Shown one piece after another: positions 7,646 through 17,089 of a DNA stretch of 28,076 bases. Where the stretch lies: assembly GCA_945911685.1 (NCBI GenBank), contig CAMEAW010000030.1, positions 1 to 28,076 of the forward strand, written 5' to 3'. The notes under the pieces are model-generated. The model did no database searches. It had not been told where the DNA came from and was given only the letters and a program-made list of their open reading frames with translations. How positions within the stretch are numbered: position 1 is the first letter of the stretch; each line of letters starts with the position of its first letter. The position numbers were made by a program, and so were the translations under genes. The stretch comes from Bordetella parapertussis. GTDB taxonomy: Bacteria > Pseudomonadota > Gammaproteobacteria > Burkholderiales > Burkholderiaceae_B.

Positions 7646-8951
7646 GCTTGTCTCCTGCGCTACTGCTCGCTATTTTAGATTGTAGAGGGTGAGTCAGGGT
7701 GCTGTCATGGTGCGCCAATACTTCGGTTAGTGTGACGTCTCCTTGCTCTGCGATAAGTTTGCTCAGTGCTTGCGCTAAAAAGGGTTGCTCTGCGAGCTTG
7801 ATGGATGTGCGATCCAAGGCAAGTTGGTCTACTAAGGGGCCAAGCGTTGTGCGTTCGGGATCGCAGGCTAAGAGCCAACGTTCATTTTTTGCGCCTGGCG
7901 CTACGGCGACTAATCCCATGCCGGTCAAACAGCTCATCCGCTGCTCAAGGAGGTTGAGTGGCAAACGCAAGCGTTTGATCAGTTCGGTGCTGCTGCAGCC
8001 CGGTGGCTGTTGTCCTCGGGCCTGGCCGAGCAGTTGTAAGATGGACAAGGCATCGAGTAAGGCAGCACCAGGCCTAACTTCTGGATCCAGACGTCCCAAC
8101 CGAAATAACGGCAAGTTGGCGGCGGTCAAGGCGCCCAGCAAGATGCCAAGCCAGCACAGATATATCCAGATCAGAAAAACGGGCAGGGCGGCGAAGGCAC
8201 CATAAATCATGGTGTAAGTTGAAAAACGCGCCACATAATAGGCAAAGCCGATTTTCATGGCCTCAAGAATCAGTGCTGAGAGCAAGCCGCCAAGCAATGC
8301 GTCACCTCGGTTGACGCGGGTGTTTGGCACCACAATAAATAGCGCGGCAAAGGCTAGCGCACCGATTAGCACCGGCAATAGCTTAAGCGCGATTTCTAGC
8401 AAAACAGGCATATTCGCCAGCAAACCTAACGACTCGCGCGCTACAAAAGCCGTGGCGTAAAGGCTGGCTCCGGTCAGTACCGGCCCAAGGGTAATGATCG
8501 CCCAGTAGACCAGCAGACGCTGTGTGACACGGCGCTGACGACCAACGCGCCAAATTGCGTTGAGCGCCGACTCAATCGACATAATCAAAAAAACAACCGT
8601 CAGCACTAAAAACCCACCCCCGATCGCGGTAAGCCTGGAAGCTTGGGCCGCAAACTCATTGAGATAGGACATGATGTTCTCTGACACCGAGGGCGGCATC
8701 AGGCTGTTGCTCAAGAATGCCTGCAGCGCATCACTGAACTCTTTAAAAAGCGGAAACGCCGTGAACAGTGAAAGCACCACGGCTAATAGGGGAACAATCG
8801 ACAGCACGGTCGTAAAGGTCAGGCTCGCGGCGAGTTGCACGGTGTTGGCCTGCGCAGCACGTTGCCTTGCCAGACCAAAGATTTGGCCCGCGTTCATGAA
8901 AAAATACGCCACGTGTCCGTGTGCGAAATGTTGTTTTGCACCAGCCTGCAT
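7632..8951 (-). CDS. YihY/BrkB family inner-membrane protein
   Basis: Integral membrane protein of the YihY/BrkB (virulence factor BrkB) family. The family was once annotated as RNase BN, which is not accepted now; its molecular function is unclear. Conserved stretches include QLAASLTFTTVLSIVPLLAV, AIWRVGRQRR and IYGAFAALPVFLIWIYLCWL, with about six transmembrane helices. A soluble winged-helix-like C-terminal extension follows (from about residue 290), as in many betaproteobacterial members. I chose the ATG at 8951 (439 residues) because a GGGGGA ribosome site lies just upstream and because this avoids overlap with the divergent gene. A TTG at 9008 would add 19 residues, and an ATG at 8897 is a shorter alternative. 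Confidence 0.9.
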   Translation of the reverse strand: MQAGAKQHFAHGHVAYFFMNAGQIFGLARQRAAQANTVQLAASLTFTTVLSIVPLLAVVLSLFTAFPLFKEFSDALQAFLSNSLMPPSVSENIMSYLNEFAAQASRLTAIGGGFLVLTVVFLIMSIESALNAIWRVGRQRRVTQRLLVYWAIITLGPVLTGASLYATAFVARESLGLLANMPVLLEIALKLLPVLIGALAFAALFIVVPNTRVNRGDALLGGLLSALILEAMKIGFAYYVARFSTYTMIYGAFAALPVFLIWIYLCWLGILLGALTAANLPLFRLGRLDPEVRPGAALLDALSILQLLGQARGQQPPGCSSTELIKRLRLPLNLLEQRMSCLTGMGLVAVAPGAKNERWLLACDPERTTLGPLVDQLALDRTSIKLAEQPFLAQALSKLIAEQGDVTLTEVLAHHDSTLTHPLQSKIASSSAGDKHAKS

Positions 8952-9046
8952 GCGAATCCCCCGTCTGCAGGCGATAATAGCAGCGTCGCCCTCTGTCGGG
9001 CGTTTCAATGCCTATATCTTTGCCCCAACTGAGCGCAGCAAACACG

Positions 9047-9481
9047 ATGTCCGAGATCAACCGCGTTCCCCAGTCGCCTGCCGCACCCTTGTCGACTGCC
9101 ATTTTGAATGTTGCATTGCAGCGTATTGCGGCTGTCTGCTTGGTAGCGCTCTTTTTTCTGTGCCTACTTTGGGAGATCTGGCTTGCACCTCTCAGGCCGG
9201 GTGGCACGCTATTATTTTTAAAAGCGCTTCCGCTTGCTTTCGCCCTGCGTGGCACGTTGCGTGGCAGCCTGTATACGATTCAATGGGCGTCTATGTTGGT
9301 GCTGTTATATCTGATGGAAGGCGTGGTGCGTGTCATGTCCGATCCGCCCGGCCCCTCGATTGCAATGGCTTGGATCGAAATCGTGCTTGCGACTGGATTC
9401 TTTTTTAGTTCGGTCTTTTATGTTCGGCCAGCCAAGCAGGTGGCTAAGGCGTTACAGAAAGCCGAGAAAGGTAAACGATGA
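9047..9481 (+). CDS. DUF2069 family small membrane protein
   Basis: Protein of 144 residues with four hydrophobic helices: near residues 24-45, a loop with LAPLRPGGTLLFLKALPLA, an IQWASMLVLLYLMEGVVR helix, and a last helix MAWIEIVLATGFFFSSVFYV. This pattern, including the FLKALPL and YLMEG motifs, fits DUF2069, a family of unknown function. The ATG at 9047 is preferred; an in-frame ATG at 9008 would add 13 unconserved residues and reach into the regulatory space shared with the divergent YihY-type gene. It is followed by 97 bp and then selO. That spacer contains a TTGACT about 45 nt before selO, but I see no convincing -10 with it. Confidence 0.88.
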   Translation: MSEINRVPQSPAAPLSTAILNVALQRIAAVCLVALFFLCLLWEIWLAPLRPGGTLLFLKALPLAFALRGTLRGSLYTIQWASMLVLLYLMEGVVRVMSDPPGPSIAMAWIEIVLATGFFFSSVFYVRPAKQVAKALQKAEKGKR

Positions 9482-9578
9482 TCGACCCTTTGCCATCAGG
9501 GACACTAGGTGCCTCTCGGGCATAACAGGCGACAATTGACTTAATCGCATTCATCGCAGCTAAAGCAATCTGATCTCT

Positions 9579-11216
9579 ATGACCTCAACGTCCTGTTTTG
9601 AATCTCTCGTTAAAACGAACTCGTTCGCGAGCCTACCGACTGATTTTTACACCCGCCTACCGACGACAGCTCTTACGGCACCACGTTTGGTGCACGCCAG
9701 CGCCGAGGTGGCTGCGCAATTGGGGTTGCCACTTCAATCCCAGACGACACAAGGGTTTCTGGATGTGGTCAGTGGTACCCAGCCCATGCCCGGCGGCGAC
9801 ACCATGGCCGCCGTCTACAGCGGGCACCAATTTGGCGTGTGGGCGGGTCAGCTCGGAGACGGTCGCGCACATTTGTTAGGTGAAATCCAAGGGCCCGAGG
9901 GCAGTTTTGAGCTGCAGCTAAAAGGCGCGGGCATGACACCTTATTCGCGAATGGGCGATGGTCGTGCCGTACTGCGTTCATCGGTGCGCGAGTACTTGGC
10001 CAGCCACGCGATGCGGGGGCTTGGCATTCCAACGACGCAGGCGTTGTCTCTGGTATCGGCCCGCAACCCTGTCAGGCGTGAAACCCTTGAGACTGCGGCG
10101 GTGGTGGCCCGGATGGCGCCTAGCTTTATTCGCTTTGGGTCGTTTGAACACTGGGCCGCGCGCAAGCGGCCCGATTTATTGCGTACCTTGGCCGATTATG
10201 TGATCGATCGGTTTTATCCCGAGTGCCGAGACCCTAACACCTTCAGCGCAAAGTCTGGTGGCGGCGACACCAAAAATTCGTACGCTTCGGTCGCCAACGG
10301 CGAGGCAAATACACATAGCGCTTCCGGGCCCAGTGACCCCGTCAAAGACTATGCGCCCTACGTACAACTATTGCGCGCGGTGGTACGCCGAACGGCGACG
10401 CTCATGGCAAGCTGGCAAGTGGTGGGGTTTTGTCATGGGGTGATGAATACCGACAACATGTCGATTTTGGGGCTTACCCTTGATTATGGCCCGTATGGCT
10501 TTATGGACGGCTTTGATGCCAAGCATATTTGCAATCACACCGATAGCAGCGGCCGCTACGCATGGCACGCGCAACCAGCCGTCGCACACTGGAATCTATA
10601 CCAACTCGCAAATAGCCTGCACGAAATCGTGCCAGCAGAGCCTTTAAAGGCAGCGCTTGACGAATATGAAGCTTGTTTTTTAGAAGCGATGCAAACCCGC
10701 ATGAGCCAAAAGTTAGGCTTAGGTGATTGGCAAGCGGGCGACGAAACGCTGATCGATGATCTCTGGAGTCTGATGCAAGCCAGTCATGCCGACTTTACGC
10801 TGACATTTAGGCAACTAGCCTATGCGCCGGGTCTGACGCAAGCACCGCAAGCGCAAATTGAGCGAGATTTGGGGGGCACAGTCAACGCCAATTTGCTGCC
10901 CTTTGTGGACTTGTTTGTCGATCGCGCGGGCGCGCAGGCCTGGCTCAACCGCTATCGCGCACGCTTAGGCGGCGAGGCAGTCACGCAAAATTGGCAACAA
11001 CGTGCTGCCGGGATGCTTGGCGTGAATCCGCTCTACGTATTGCGCAATCACATCGCGCAGCGGGCGATTGAAGCAGCCGAAAAGGGCGACTTTAGCGAAG
11101 TTGAGCGTCAATTTGAGCTTTTGCGTCAGCCCTTTACTGCACAGCCGGGGCATGACGCTTATGCAGCAGCACCACCCGCCGGGGCGCCGCATTTAGAAGT
11201 CAGTTGCTCTTCTTGA
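9579..11216 (+). CDS. selO: Protein adenylyltransferase SelO (YdiU)
   Basis: Pseudokinase-fold enzyme that transfers AMP from ATP to Ser/Thr/Tyr side chains of proteins; linked to redox-stress control in E. coli. The 545-residue product shows family blocks in order: MAAVYSGHQFGVWAGQLGDG, LKGAGMTPYSRMGDGRAVLR, SVREYLASHAMRGLGIPTT, the active-site loop HGVMNTDNMSILG, and LDYGPYGFMD with the metal-binding Asp. It ends in SCSS; the penultimate-region Cys corresponds to the redox Cys (Sec in animal SelO) of the family's C-terminal tail. A hydrophilic insert at about residues 222-258 (nt 10242-10352) makes it longer than the roughly 480 residues of E. coli SelO. The coding sequence of its tail is repeated downstream in a tandem array (11150-11421). 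Confidence 0.97.
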   Translation: MTSTSCFESLVKTNSFASLPTDFYTRLPTTALTAPRLVHASAEVAAQLGLPLQSQTTQGFLDVVSGTQPMPGGDTMAAVYSGHQFGVWAGQLGDGRAHLLGEIQGPEGSFELQLKGAGMTPYSRMGDGRAVLRSSVREYLASHAMRGLGIPTTQALSLVSARNPVRRETLETAAVVARMAPSFIRFGSFEHWAARKRPDLLRTLADYVIDRFYPECRDPNTFSAKSGGGDTKNSYASVANGEANTHSASGPSDPVKDYAPYVQLLRAVVRRTATLMASWQVVGFCHGVMNTDNMSILGLTLDYGPYGFMDGFDAKHICNHTDSSGRYAWHAQPAVAHWNLYQLANSLHEIVPAEPLKAALDEYEACFLEAMQTRMSQKLGLGDWQAGDETLIDDLWSLMQASHADFTLTFRQLAYAPGLTQAPQAQIERDLGGTVNANLLPFVDLFVDRAGAQAWLNRYRARLGGEAVTQNWQQRAAGMLGVNPLYVLRNHIAQRAIEAAEKGDFSEVERQFELLRQPFTAQPGHDAYAAAPPAGAPHLEVSCSS

Positions 11217-11421
11217 ACAAGAATCCTACGCCGTTGCACCTGCTGCAAAGGGACCGTATTTAAATGCCAATTGCTCTCCTTGAGCAAGAAGCCTAAGCCG
11301 CTTCGCCCAATGCGAAGGGACTGCCTCTAAATGTCAATCGCTTTAATTGATGCATAAATGTGAGCAAGTGGTCTACGCCGTTGCATTTTTTGCTGAGGCA
11401 CCGTATTTGGGAGGCATTTGA
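11150..11421 (+). repeat. 67-bp tandem array derived from the selO 3' end
   Basis: Four head-to-tail copies: 11150-11216 (the real selO end), 11217-11283, 11284-11350 and a diverged 11351-11421 (71 nt). Translated in the frame equivalent to selO, the tails read YAAAPPAGAPHLEVSCSS-stop, YAVAPAAKGPYLNANCSP-stop, (stop)AASPNAKGLPLNVNRFN-stop and YAVAFFAEAPYLGGI-stop. TGA ends every copy at the same alignment position. Copies 1 and 2 match at about 69% of aligned bases by hand count over 62 bp, with no gaps. Because 67 is not a multiple of 3, read-through of the first stop does not enter copy 2 in frame. The copies have no start codon or ribosome site of their own. The tract fills most of the selO-aroC spacer. 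Confidence 0.88.
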
Positions 11422-11518
11422 CCCGAGTGGTGCAATAATGACGTTTTGAAGGTTACCTAGCCCTTTTTTTAGGGTAGATTCGACCTGACTTTGCTCATTT
11501 TTTCGGTGCTTGACGCCT

Positions 11519-12577
11519 ATGTCTGGTAATACGCTCGGTACATTGTTTTGTGTGACTAACTTTGGTGAGTCGCATGGCCCCGCTATTGGCTGTGTGGTCG
11601 ATGGCTGCCCACCTAGTTTGGCGCTGAGTGAACAAGACATTCAAATCGAGCTTGATCGTCGCCGGCCCGGTACCTCGCGCCACGTGACGCAGCGGCAAGA
11701 GGCTGATCAGGTTGAGATTTTGTCTGGGGTGTACGAAGGTAAAACCACCGGTACACCGATTGCGCTGTTGATTCGTAACGTGGATGCGCGCAGTAAAGAC
11801 TACAGCGCCATCGCGGATACATTCCGGCCAGGGCATGCAGATTTCACCTATTTCAATAAGTACGGTGCGCGTGATCCGCGCGGTGGCGGGCGCTCGTCGG
11901 CCCGGTTAACGGCCCCCACCGTGGCCGCCGGTGCTATCGCAAAAAAATGGCTGTCTGAACACTTTGGCATCAAGGTGCGCGGCTACATGAGTCAGTTAGG
12001 CCCCATTGCAATGCCGTTTGTGAGCTGGGATCACGTGCCGAATAATCCGTTTTATGCCGCTAATGACACGAGCACCCCTGAACTCGAGGCTTATATGGAT
12101 CAGTTGCGTCGCGATGGGGATTCAGTTGGCGCGCGTATCGAGGTAGTTGCCGAAGGCTTACCGGCGGGCTGGGGCGAGCCCATCTACGACCGTCTTGACG
12201 CAGACATCGCCCACGCCATGATGGGGTTAAACGCCGTCAAAGGTGTTGAGATCGGCGCGGGCTTCAAAAGCGTTGAGCAGCGCGGCTCTGAGCACGGTGA
12301 CGAAATCACCCCAGAAGGCTTTTTAACGAACAACGCCGGTGGGGTGCTGGGTGGGATCTCGACGGGGCAGCCGATCACGGTGAGCCTGGCGATCAAGCCA
12401 ACCTCAAGTATTCGCACCGAGCGCCGCTCAATTGATCGGGCCGGCAACCCCGTGATGGTGCAAACCCTTGGTCGCCACGACCCGTGCGTTGGGATCCGCG
12501 CGACCCCGATTGCCGAGGCCTTGCTTGCCCTCATTTTGATCGATCACGCCTTGCGCCACCGCGCACAGTGCGGCTAA
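11519..12577 (+). CDS. aroC: Chorismate synthase
   Basis: Last step of the shikimate pathway: converts 5-enolpyruvylshikimate-3-phosphate to chorismate using reduced FMN; cytosolic. The 352-residue product begins [20 protein letters not shown], the family signature, and continues with [61 protein letters not shown] and GGISTGQPI. The ATG at 11519 is chosen over an in-frame TTG at 11510 because the family starts at MSGNT. Upstream, a hairpin with a bulge (CTA-CCC and GGGTAG around a T-run, 11457-11477) sits between the selO repeat array and this gene; I cannot assign it a role. It leads into leuC after 67 bp. Confidence 0.98.
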   Translation: MSGNTLGTLFCVTNFGESHGPAIGCVVDGCPPSLALSEQDIQIELDRRRPGTSRHVTQRQEADQVEILSGVYEGKTTGTPIALLIRNVDARSKDYSAIADTFRPGHADFTYFNKYGARDPRGGGRSSARLTAPTVAAGAIAKKWLSEHFGIKVRGYMSQLGPIAMPFVSWDHVPNNPFYAANDTSTPELEAYMDQLRRDGDSVGARIEVVAEGLPAGWGEPIYDRLDADIAHAMMGLNAVKGVEIGAGFKSVEQRGSEHGDEITPEGFLTNNAGGVLGGISTGQPITVSLAIKPTSSIRTERRSIDRAGNPVMVQTLGRHDPCVGIRATPIAEALLALILIDHALRHRAQCG

Positions 12578-12644
12578 GCCCTGACTCCCTATGGCATAAT
12601 CAAAGGCTACCCCTTTACAACGTGTATTTGGCAGATAAAGCGTC

Positions 12645-14054
12645 ATGAAAAAAACTCTATACGACAAGCTTTGGGACGCCCATGTGGTTCATGAAGAACC
12701 AGATGGCACCGCAATTTTGTACATCGATCGTCATTTGCTGCACGAGGTCACTAGCCCTCAGGCTTTTGAAGGCCTCGATTTGGCGGGTCGCCCTTTGTGG
12801 CGCCTTAATGCCAACTTGGCAGTGGCCGATCACAACGTGCCCACACTGGCGCGTGATCGTGCCGAGGGCATCACTGATCCAGTATCCAAGTTGCAGGTCG
12901 ACACACTTGATGCAAACTGCGTTAAGCACAATGTGATTGAATTTCGCATGAACGATTTGCGTCAGGGCATCGTGCACGTGATTGGCCCTGAGCAAGGCGC
13001 AACCTTGCCTGGCATGACTGTGGTGTGTGGCGATTCGCACACCAGCACGCATGGCGCTTTCGGTGCCTTGGCGTTTGGTATCGGCACCTCTGAAGTCGAA
13101 CACGTCATGGCGACCCAAACACTGCAAGCCAAGAAAAATAAAAATATGTTGGTGCGTGTTGAAGGCACCTTGCCAATCGGCTGTACTGCCAAAGACGTGA
13201 TCCTGTATGTGATTGGTCAAATTGGCACGGCCGGTGGTACAGGTCATGCGATTGAATTTGCAGGTAGCACTATTCGCGGCTTGTCCATGGAAGGTCGCAT
13301 GACCTTGTGCAATATGGCGATTGAAGCCGGCGCACGTTCAGGCATGGTGGCGGTTGATCAAAAGACGATTGATTACTGTGCGGGTCGTCCGTTTTCGCCA
13401 AGTGGCGCGCTGTGGGACGCTGCAGTCGCCTACTGGAAAACACTCCACACGGATGAGGGCGCGTTCTTTGATCGCGTCGTTGAAATTGATGCACGCCAGA
13501 TTGTGCCTCAGGTCACTTGGGGCACTTCGCCCGAGATGGTATTACCCGTCACAGGCCGCGTGCCTGATCCTGATCGCGAGAAAGACGACATGCGCCGTGA
13601 GGGCATGGAGCGCGCCCTGGTTTACATGGGCCTCAAGCCCAATACACTGATCGAAGATATCAAGATCGATCGCGTGTTTATTGGCTCGTGCACTAACTCG
13701 CGTATCGAAGATTTGCGCGCGGCGGCTGTGGTTGCCCGCGGTCGCAAGGTCGCCAGCAATGTGCGTCAGGCACTAGTCGTGGCGGGCTCGGGTTTGGTCA
13801 AAGCACAAGCTGAACGCGAAGGCTTAGACAAGATTTTTATCGAGGCCGGTTTTGAATGGCGCGAGCCAGGTTGCTCTATGTGCCTGGCCATGAACGCCGA
13901 TCGCATCGAGCCTGGCGAGCGTTGCGCCTCGACTTCAAATCGCAATTTTGAAGGACGCCAAGGGCAGGGTGGTCGCACCCATCTCGTGAGTCCGGCGATG
14001 GCTGCCGCTGCAGCCGTGTCGGGTCATTTCGTTGACGTACGTAACCTCCGGTAA
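12645..14054 (+). CDS. leuC: 3-isopropylmalate dehydratase large subunit
   Basis: Large subunit of isopropylmalate isomerase, which interconverts 2- and 3-isopropylmalate in leucine synthesis and works as a heterodimer with LeuD. The 469-residue product has the aconitase-type 4Fe-4S ligands C349 (in IGSCTNSR), C410 and C413 (in [11 protein letters not shown]). Other family blocks are the start [12 protein letters not shown], the [20 protein letters not shown] substrate loop, and the end [20 protein letters not shown]. The start is an ATG at 12645. leuD follows after 5 nt. A CATAAT at about 12595 could be a -10 element, but I see no good -35. Confidence 0.98.
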   Translation: MKKTLYDKLWDAHVVHEEPDGTAILYIDRHLLHEVTSPQAFEGLDLAGRPLWRLNANLAVADHNVPTLARDRAEGITDPVSKLQVDTLDANCVKHNVIEFRMNDLRQGIVHVIGPEQGATLPGMTVVCGDSHTSTHGAFGALAFGIGTSEVEHVMATQTLQAKKNKNMLVRVEGTLPIGCTAKDVILYVIGQIGTAGGTGHAIEFAGSTIRGLSMEGRMTLCNMAIEAGARSGMVAVDQKTIDYCAGRPFSPSGALWDAAVAYWKTLHTDEGAFFDRVVEIDARQIVPQVTWGTSPEMVLPVTGRVPDPDREKDDMRREGMERALVYMGLKPNTLIEDIKIDRVFIGSCTNSRIEDLRAAAVVARGRKVASNVRQALVVAGSGLVKAQAEREGLDKIFIEAGFEWREPGCSMCLAMNADRIEPGERCASTSNRNFEGRQGQGGRTHLVSPAMAAAAAVSGHFVDVRNLR

Positions 14055-14059
14055 ATATC

Positions 14060-14716
14060 ATGGATTCTTTCACTACGCATCAAGGTTTGGTCGCCCCGCT
14101 CGATCGTGAAAATGTCGACACTGATTTGATCATTCCAAAGCAGTTTTTGAAGTCAATCAAGAGCACAGGGTTTGGTCCGAATCTGTTCGACGAGATCCGC
14201 TATCTGGATCACGGCGAACCGGGCATGGATAACTCTAAACGCCCCTTGAATCCTGAATTCATCTTGAATCACTCGCGCTATCAAGGTGCTTCGATTTTGT
14301 TGGGTCGCAAAAATTTCGGCTGCGGTTCGAGTCGCGAGCACGCGCCATGGGCGTTGGCTCAATACGGTTTTCGCGCAGTCATTGCCCCTTCGTTTGCAGA
14401 CATCTTTTTCAATAACAGCTACAAGACAGGGTTCTTGCCAATTGTGTTGTCTGAGTTACAAATTTCACGTCTGTTTGACGAGGTGCGTGGTTTTGTTGGC
14501 TATAAGCTCACGATTGATCTTGAAAAACAAGTCGTGATTGCCCCCGACGGTCGGGCGATGGATTTTGACATTACGGCACACCGTAAATATTGCATGATCA
14601 ATGGTTTGGATGAAATTGGGCTGACCTTGCGTCAAGCCGATAAGATCCGAACCTTTGAGGCTGAGCGTCTGGCCCGCCATCCTTGGTTGGACGTTCAACC
14701 AATCGGTGTGCGCTAA
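14060..14716 (+). CDS. leuD: 3-isopropylmalate dehydratase small subunit
   Basis: Small (swivelling-domain) subunit of isopropylmalate isomerase, 218 residues as expected for the proteobacterial LeuD1 type. Motifs: [20 protein letters not shown] at the start, [20 protein letters not shown] in the middle, and [19 protein letters not shown]. It sits 5 nt after leuC, so the two subunits are made together. It is separated from leuB by 63 bp that hold a GC-rich hairpin. Confidence 0.98.
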   Translation: MDSFTTHQGLVAPLDRENVDTDLIIPKQFLKSIKSTGFGPNLFDEIRYLDHGEPGMDNSKRPLNPEFILNHSRYQGASILLGRKNFGCGSSREHAPWALAQYGFRAVIAPSFADIFFNNSYKTGFLPIVLSELQISRLFDEVRGFVGYKLTIDLEKQVVIAPDGRAMDFDITAHRKYCMINGLDEIGLTLRQADKIRTFEAERLARHPWLDVQPIGVR

Positions 14717-14730
14717 TTTATTTAGACGTC

Positions 14731-14748
14731 GGGCCGGTTTACCGGCCC
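14731..14748 (+). terminator. GC-rich hairpin between leuD and leuB
   Basis: A perfect inverted repeat, GGGCCGGT/ACCGGCCC, forms a very stable stem with a tiny TT or TTTA loop 14 nt after the leuD stop, followed by CTTACTTTT. The stem is strong but the T-tract is broken, so it may act as a partial terminator or as an mRNA-stabilising or processing element that lowers leuB relative to leuCD. The direct evidence is only the inverted repeat. Confidence 0.55.
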
Positions 14749-14779
14749 CTTACTTTTGGATTAAGGCAACAGGACGAAC

Positions 14780-15856
14780 ATGACGCAAAAAATTGCAGTA
14801 TTGCCAGGCGACGGGATCGGCGCAGAAATTATCGAACAAGCAGTTCGTGTCTTGGGCGCGCTTAACCTGCCGCTTGACATCAATCACGCACCGGTTGGTG
14901 GCACTGCCTACGACTTACACGGCCACCCCTTGCCACCCGCTACCTTAAAACTTGCGCAAGAATCAAACGCAGTGCTGTTTGGTGCAGTGGGCGACTGGAA
15001 ATACGACAAGCTCCCTCGCGAGCATCGCCCTGAACAAGCCATTTTGGGCCTGCGTAAAGCGCTTGGTCTGTTTGCTAATTTTCGCCCGGCAATTTTGTAT
15101 CCCGAGTTGGCCAATGCCTCATCCTTAAAGCCCGAAATTGTCTCTGGCTTGGATATTTTGATTTTGCGTGAACTCACGGGCGATATTTATTTTGGTTCAC
15201 CTCGCGGCGTGCGTGTGGCCCCAGATGGCCCGTTCGCGGGCGAGCGCGAAGGTTTTGACACCATGCGCTATGCCGAGCCTGAGATTCGCCGGATCGCGCA
15301 TTTGGGCTTTCAGGCAGCGCTTAAGCGCCAACGTCGTCTGTGCAGCGTTGATAAAGCCAACGTGCTTGAGACCTCACAACTGTGGCGCGATATCGTGACA
15401 GAGATTGGTAAAGAATATCCAGATGTCGCGTTGTCGCATATGTATGTCGATAACGCCGCCATGCAGCTCGTGCGTGCCCCACGTGATTTTGATGTGATTG
15501 TGACGGGCAATTTGTTCGGCGATATTTTGTCTGACGAAGCGTCGATGTTGACTGGTTCAATCGGTATGCTGCCTTCGGCCTCGCTCAATGCCTCAGGCCA
15601 GGGCTTGTACGAGCCAAGCCATGGGTCAGCACCTGATATCGCGGGCAAAGGTGTGGCAAATCCCTTGGCCACGATTTTGTCGGCGGCCATGATGTTGCGG
15701 TATTCGCTTGACCAAGCGGCGCAGGCTGATCGTATCGAGCAGGCGGTGAGAAAAGTGCTGCAGCAAGGGCTGCGTACTGCAGATATTTACGAACAAGGCA
15801 CGACTAAAGTGGGCACCTCAGCGATGGGTGATGCTGTCTTGAAGGCTCTGGCTTAA
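14780..15856 (+). CDS. leuB: 3-isopropylmalate dehydrogenase
   Basis: NAD-dependent oxidative decarboxylation of 3-isopropylmalate, third step of the leucine branch. The 358-residue product starts [19 protein letters not shown] and has the substrate/metal region [10 protein letters not shown], the [17 protein letters not shown] block, the [19 protein letters not shown] block with the metal-binding Asp, [20 protein letters not shown], and the nucleotide-binding [19 protein letters not shown]. The ATG at 14780 has an AGGA ribosome site. It follows leuCD after a hairpin-bearing 63-bp gap and precedes asd by 88 bp. Confidence 0.98.
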   Translation: MTQKIAVLPGDGIGAEIIEQAVRVLGALNLPLDINHAPVGGTAYDLHGHPLPPATLKLAQESNAVLFGAVGDWKYDKLPREHRPEQAILGLRKALGLFANFRPAILYPELANASSLKPEIVSGLDILILRELTGDIYFGSPRGVRVAPDGPFAGEREGFDTMRYAEPEIRRIAHLGFQAALKRQRRLCSVDKANVLETSQLWRDIVTEIGKEYPDVALSHMYVDNAAMQLVRAPRDFDVIVTGNLFGDILSDEASMLTGSIGMLPSASLNASGQGLYEPSHGSAPDIAGKGVANPLATILSAAMMLRYSLDQAAQADRIEQAVRKVLQQGLRTADIYEQGTTKVGTSAMGDAVLKALA

Positions 15857-15944
15857 ACAGGATCGACATAACAACCATTATGTAATCTCGATGGTAAGAT
15901 GCGCTCTAAGTGCAAGTAATTAAACGATTTTTTGGTCTTTGGCG

Positions 15945-17072
15945 ATGAAACAGTCTGTTGGTTTGGTAGGTTGGCGGGGGATGGTGGGCTCGGTGCTCAT
16001 GCAGCGCATGCGCGACGAGGGTGATTTTGCCTTGATTAACCCGGTATTTTTTTCAACTAGTAACGCGGGTGGGCGTACGCCCGAGTGGGCTGGTGCCACA
16101 GCGTTACAAAATGCCTTTGATATCGACGCGTTAAAAAAACTGCCCATTATTGTGACGGCCCAAGGTGGCGATTACACCTCTGAGGTTTATCCGAAGCTGC
16201 GCGCGGCGGGCTGGGCAGGTATCTGGATCGATGCGGCGAGTACGTTGCGCATGAAAGATGATGCCATCATCGTGCTTGATCCGGTCAATCGGCCTGTTAT
16301 CGACGCTGCGCTCAAGCGCGGTGTGAGAGATTTTATTGGTGGTAATTGCACCGTGAGCTGCATGATGATGGGCTTAGCAGGCCTGTTTAATGAAGGCTTG
16401 GTCGAGTGGATGACCAGTATGACCTACCAAGCCGCCTCGGGTGGTGGTGCACAACACATGCGTGAATTACTCACGCAGTTTGGTTTGCTCAATGCTTCTG
16501 TAAAGGCGCAGCTTGACGATCCGGCTTCTGCGATTCTTGATATTGACCGCAGCGTGCTGGTGCTGCAACAAAGTGGTAAGTTACCCACTGAGCACTTCGG
16601 TATTCCACTCGCCGGCAATCTGATCCCTTGGATTGATAAGGATCTGGGTAACGGCATGTCGCGCGAAGAATGGAAAGGCGAGGCCGAGACCAACAAGATT
16701 TTGGGTCGTGGTGCTGGCTTTGGGTCAACCCCCATTCCGATTGACGGTTTATGCGTGCGCATCGGTGCGATGCGTTGTCATAGCCAGGCCCTCACGATTA
16801 AGCTCACCCGAGATGTTCCGCTCGACGAGATCAATGATATTGTCAAAAAGGGCACAGCCTGGGCTAAGGTTGTGGCCAATACTAAAGAAGCGACCCTTGA
16901 GGGGTTGTCACCCGTTGCGGTCACGGGTACGCTTGATATTCCTGTTGGACGTATGCGCAAGCTATCGATGGGCCCTGAGTATCTGGGTGCCTTTACAGTT
17001 GGTGATCAACTGTTATGGGGCGCAGCCGAGCCCTTACGCAGAATGCTGCGTATTTCGCTAGGCGAACTGTAA
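15945..17072 (+). CDS. asd: Aspartate-semialdehyde dehydrogenase
   Basis: Reduces aspartyl phosphate to aspartate semialdehyde, the shared intermediate for lysine, diaminopimelate, threonine and methionine. The 375-residue product belongs to the gammaproteobacterial/E. coli-type Asd group. It has the NADP-binding start [18 protein letters not shown], active-site C135 in [12 protein letters not shown], the [15 protein letters not shown] loop, and the catalytic His region [19 protein letters not shown] chose the ATG at 15945 over an in-frame TTG at 15939. The 88 bp before it could carry a promoter (for example TAAGAT near 15894), but this is not convincing. The fimV-like gene follows after 17 bp. 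Confidence 0.98.
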   Translation: MKQSVGLVGWRGMVGSVLMQRMRDEGDFALINPVFFSTSNAGGRTPEWAGATALQNAFDIDALKKLPIIVTAQGGDYTSEVYPKLRAAGWAGIWIDAASTLRMKDDAIIVLDPVNRPVIDAALKRGVRDFIGGNCTVSCMMMGLAGLFNEGLVEWMTSMTYQAASGGGAQHMRELLTQFGLLNASVKAQLDDPASAILDIDRSVLVLQQSGKLPTEHFGIPLAGNLIPWIDKDLGNGMSREEWKGEAETNKILGRGAGFGSTPIPIDGLCVRIGAMRCHSQALTIKLTRDVPLDEINDIVKKGTAWAKVVANTKEATLEGLSPVAVTGTLDIPVGRMRKLSMGPEYLGAFTVGDQLLWGAAEPLRRMLRISLGEL

Positions 17073-17089
17073 GTCAAAGGAGTGTACTG

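Noticed and set aside
11150..11421. CRISPR-like array after selO
   Set aside because: Units are contiguous and degenerate, with no unique spacers between constant repeats and no cas genes.
12657..13247. Long antisense frame of 196 codons opposite leuC
   Set aside because: It lies wholly within the strongly conserved leuC coding region and shows no protein family features.
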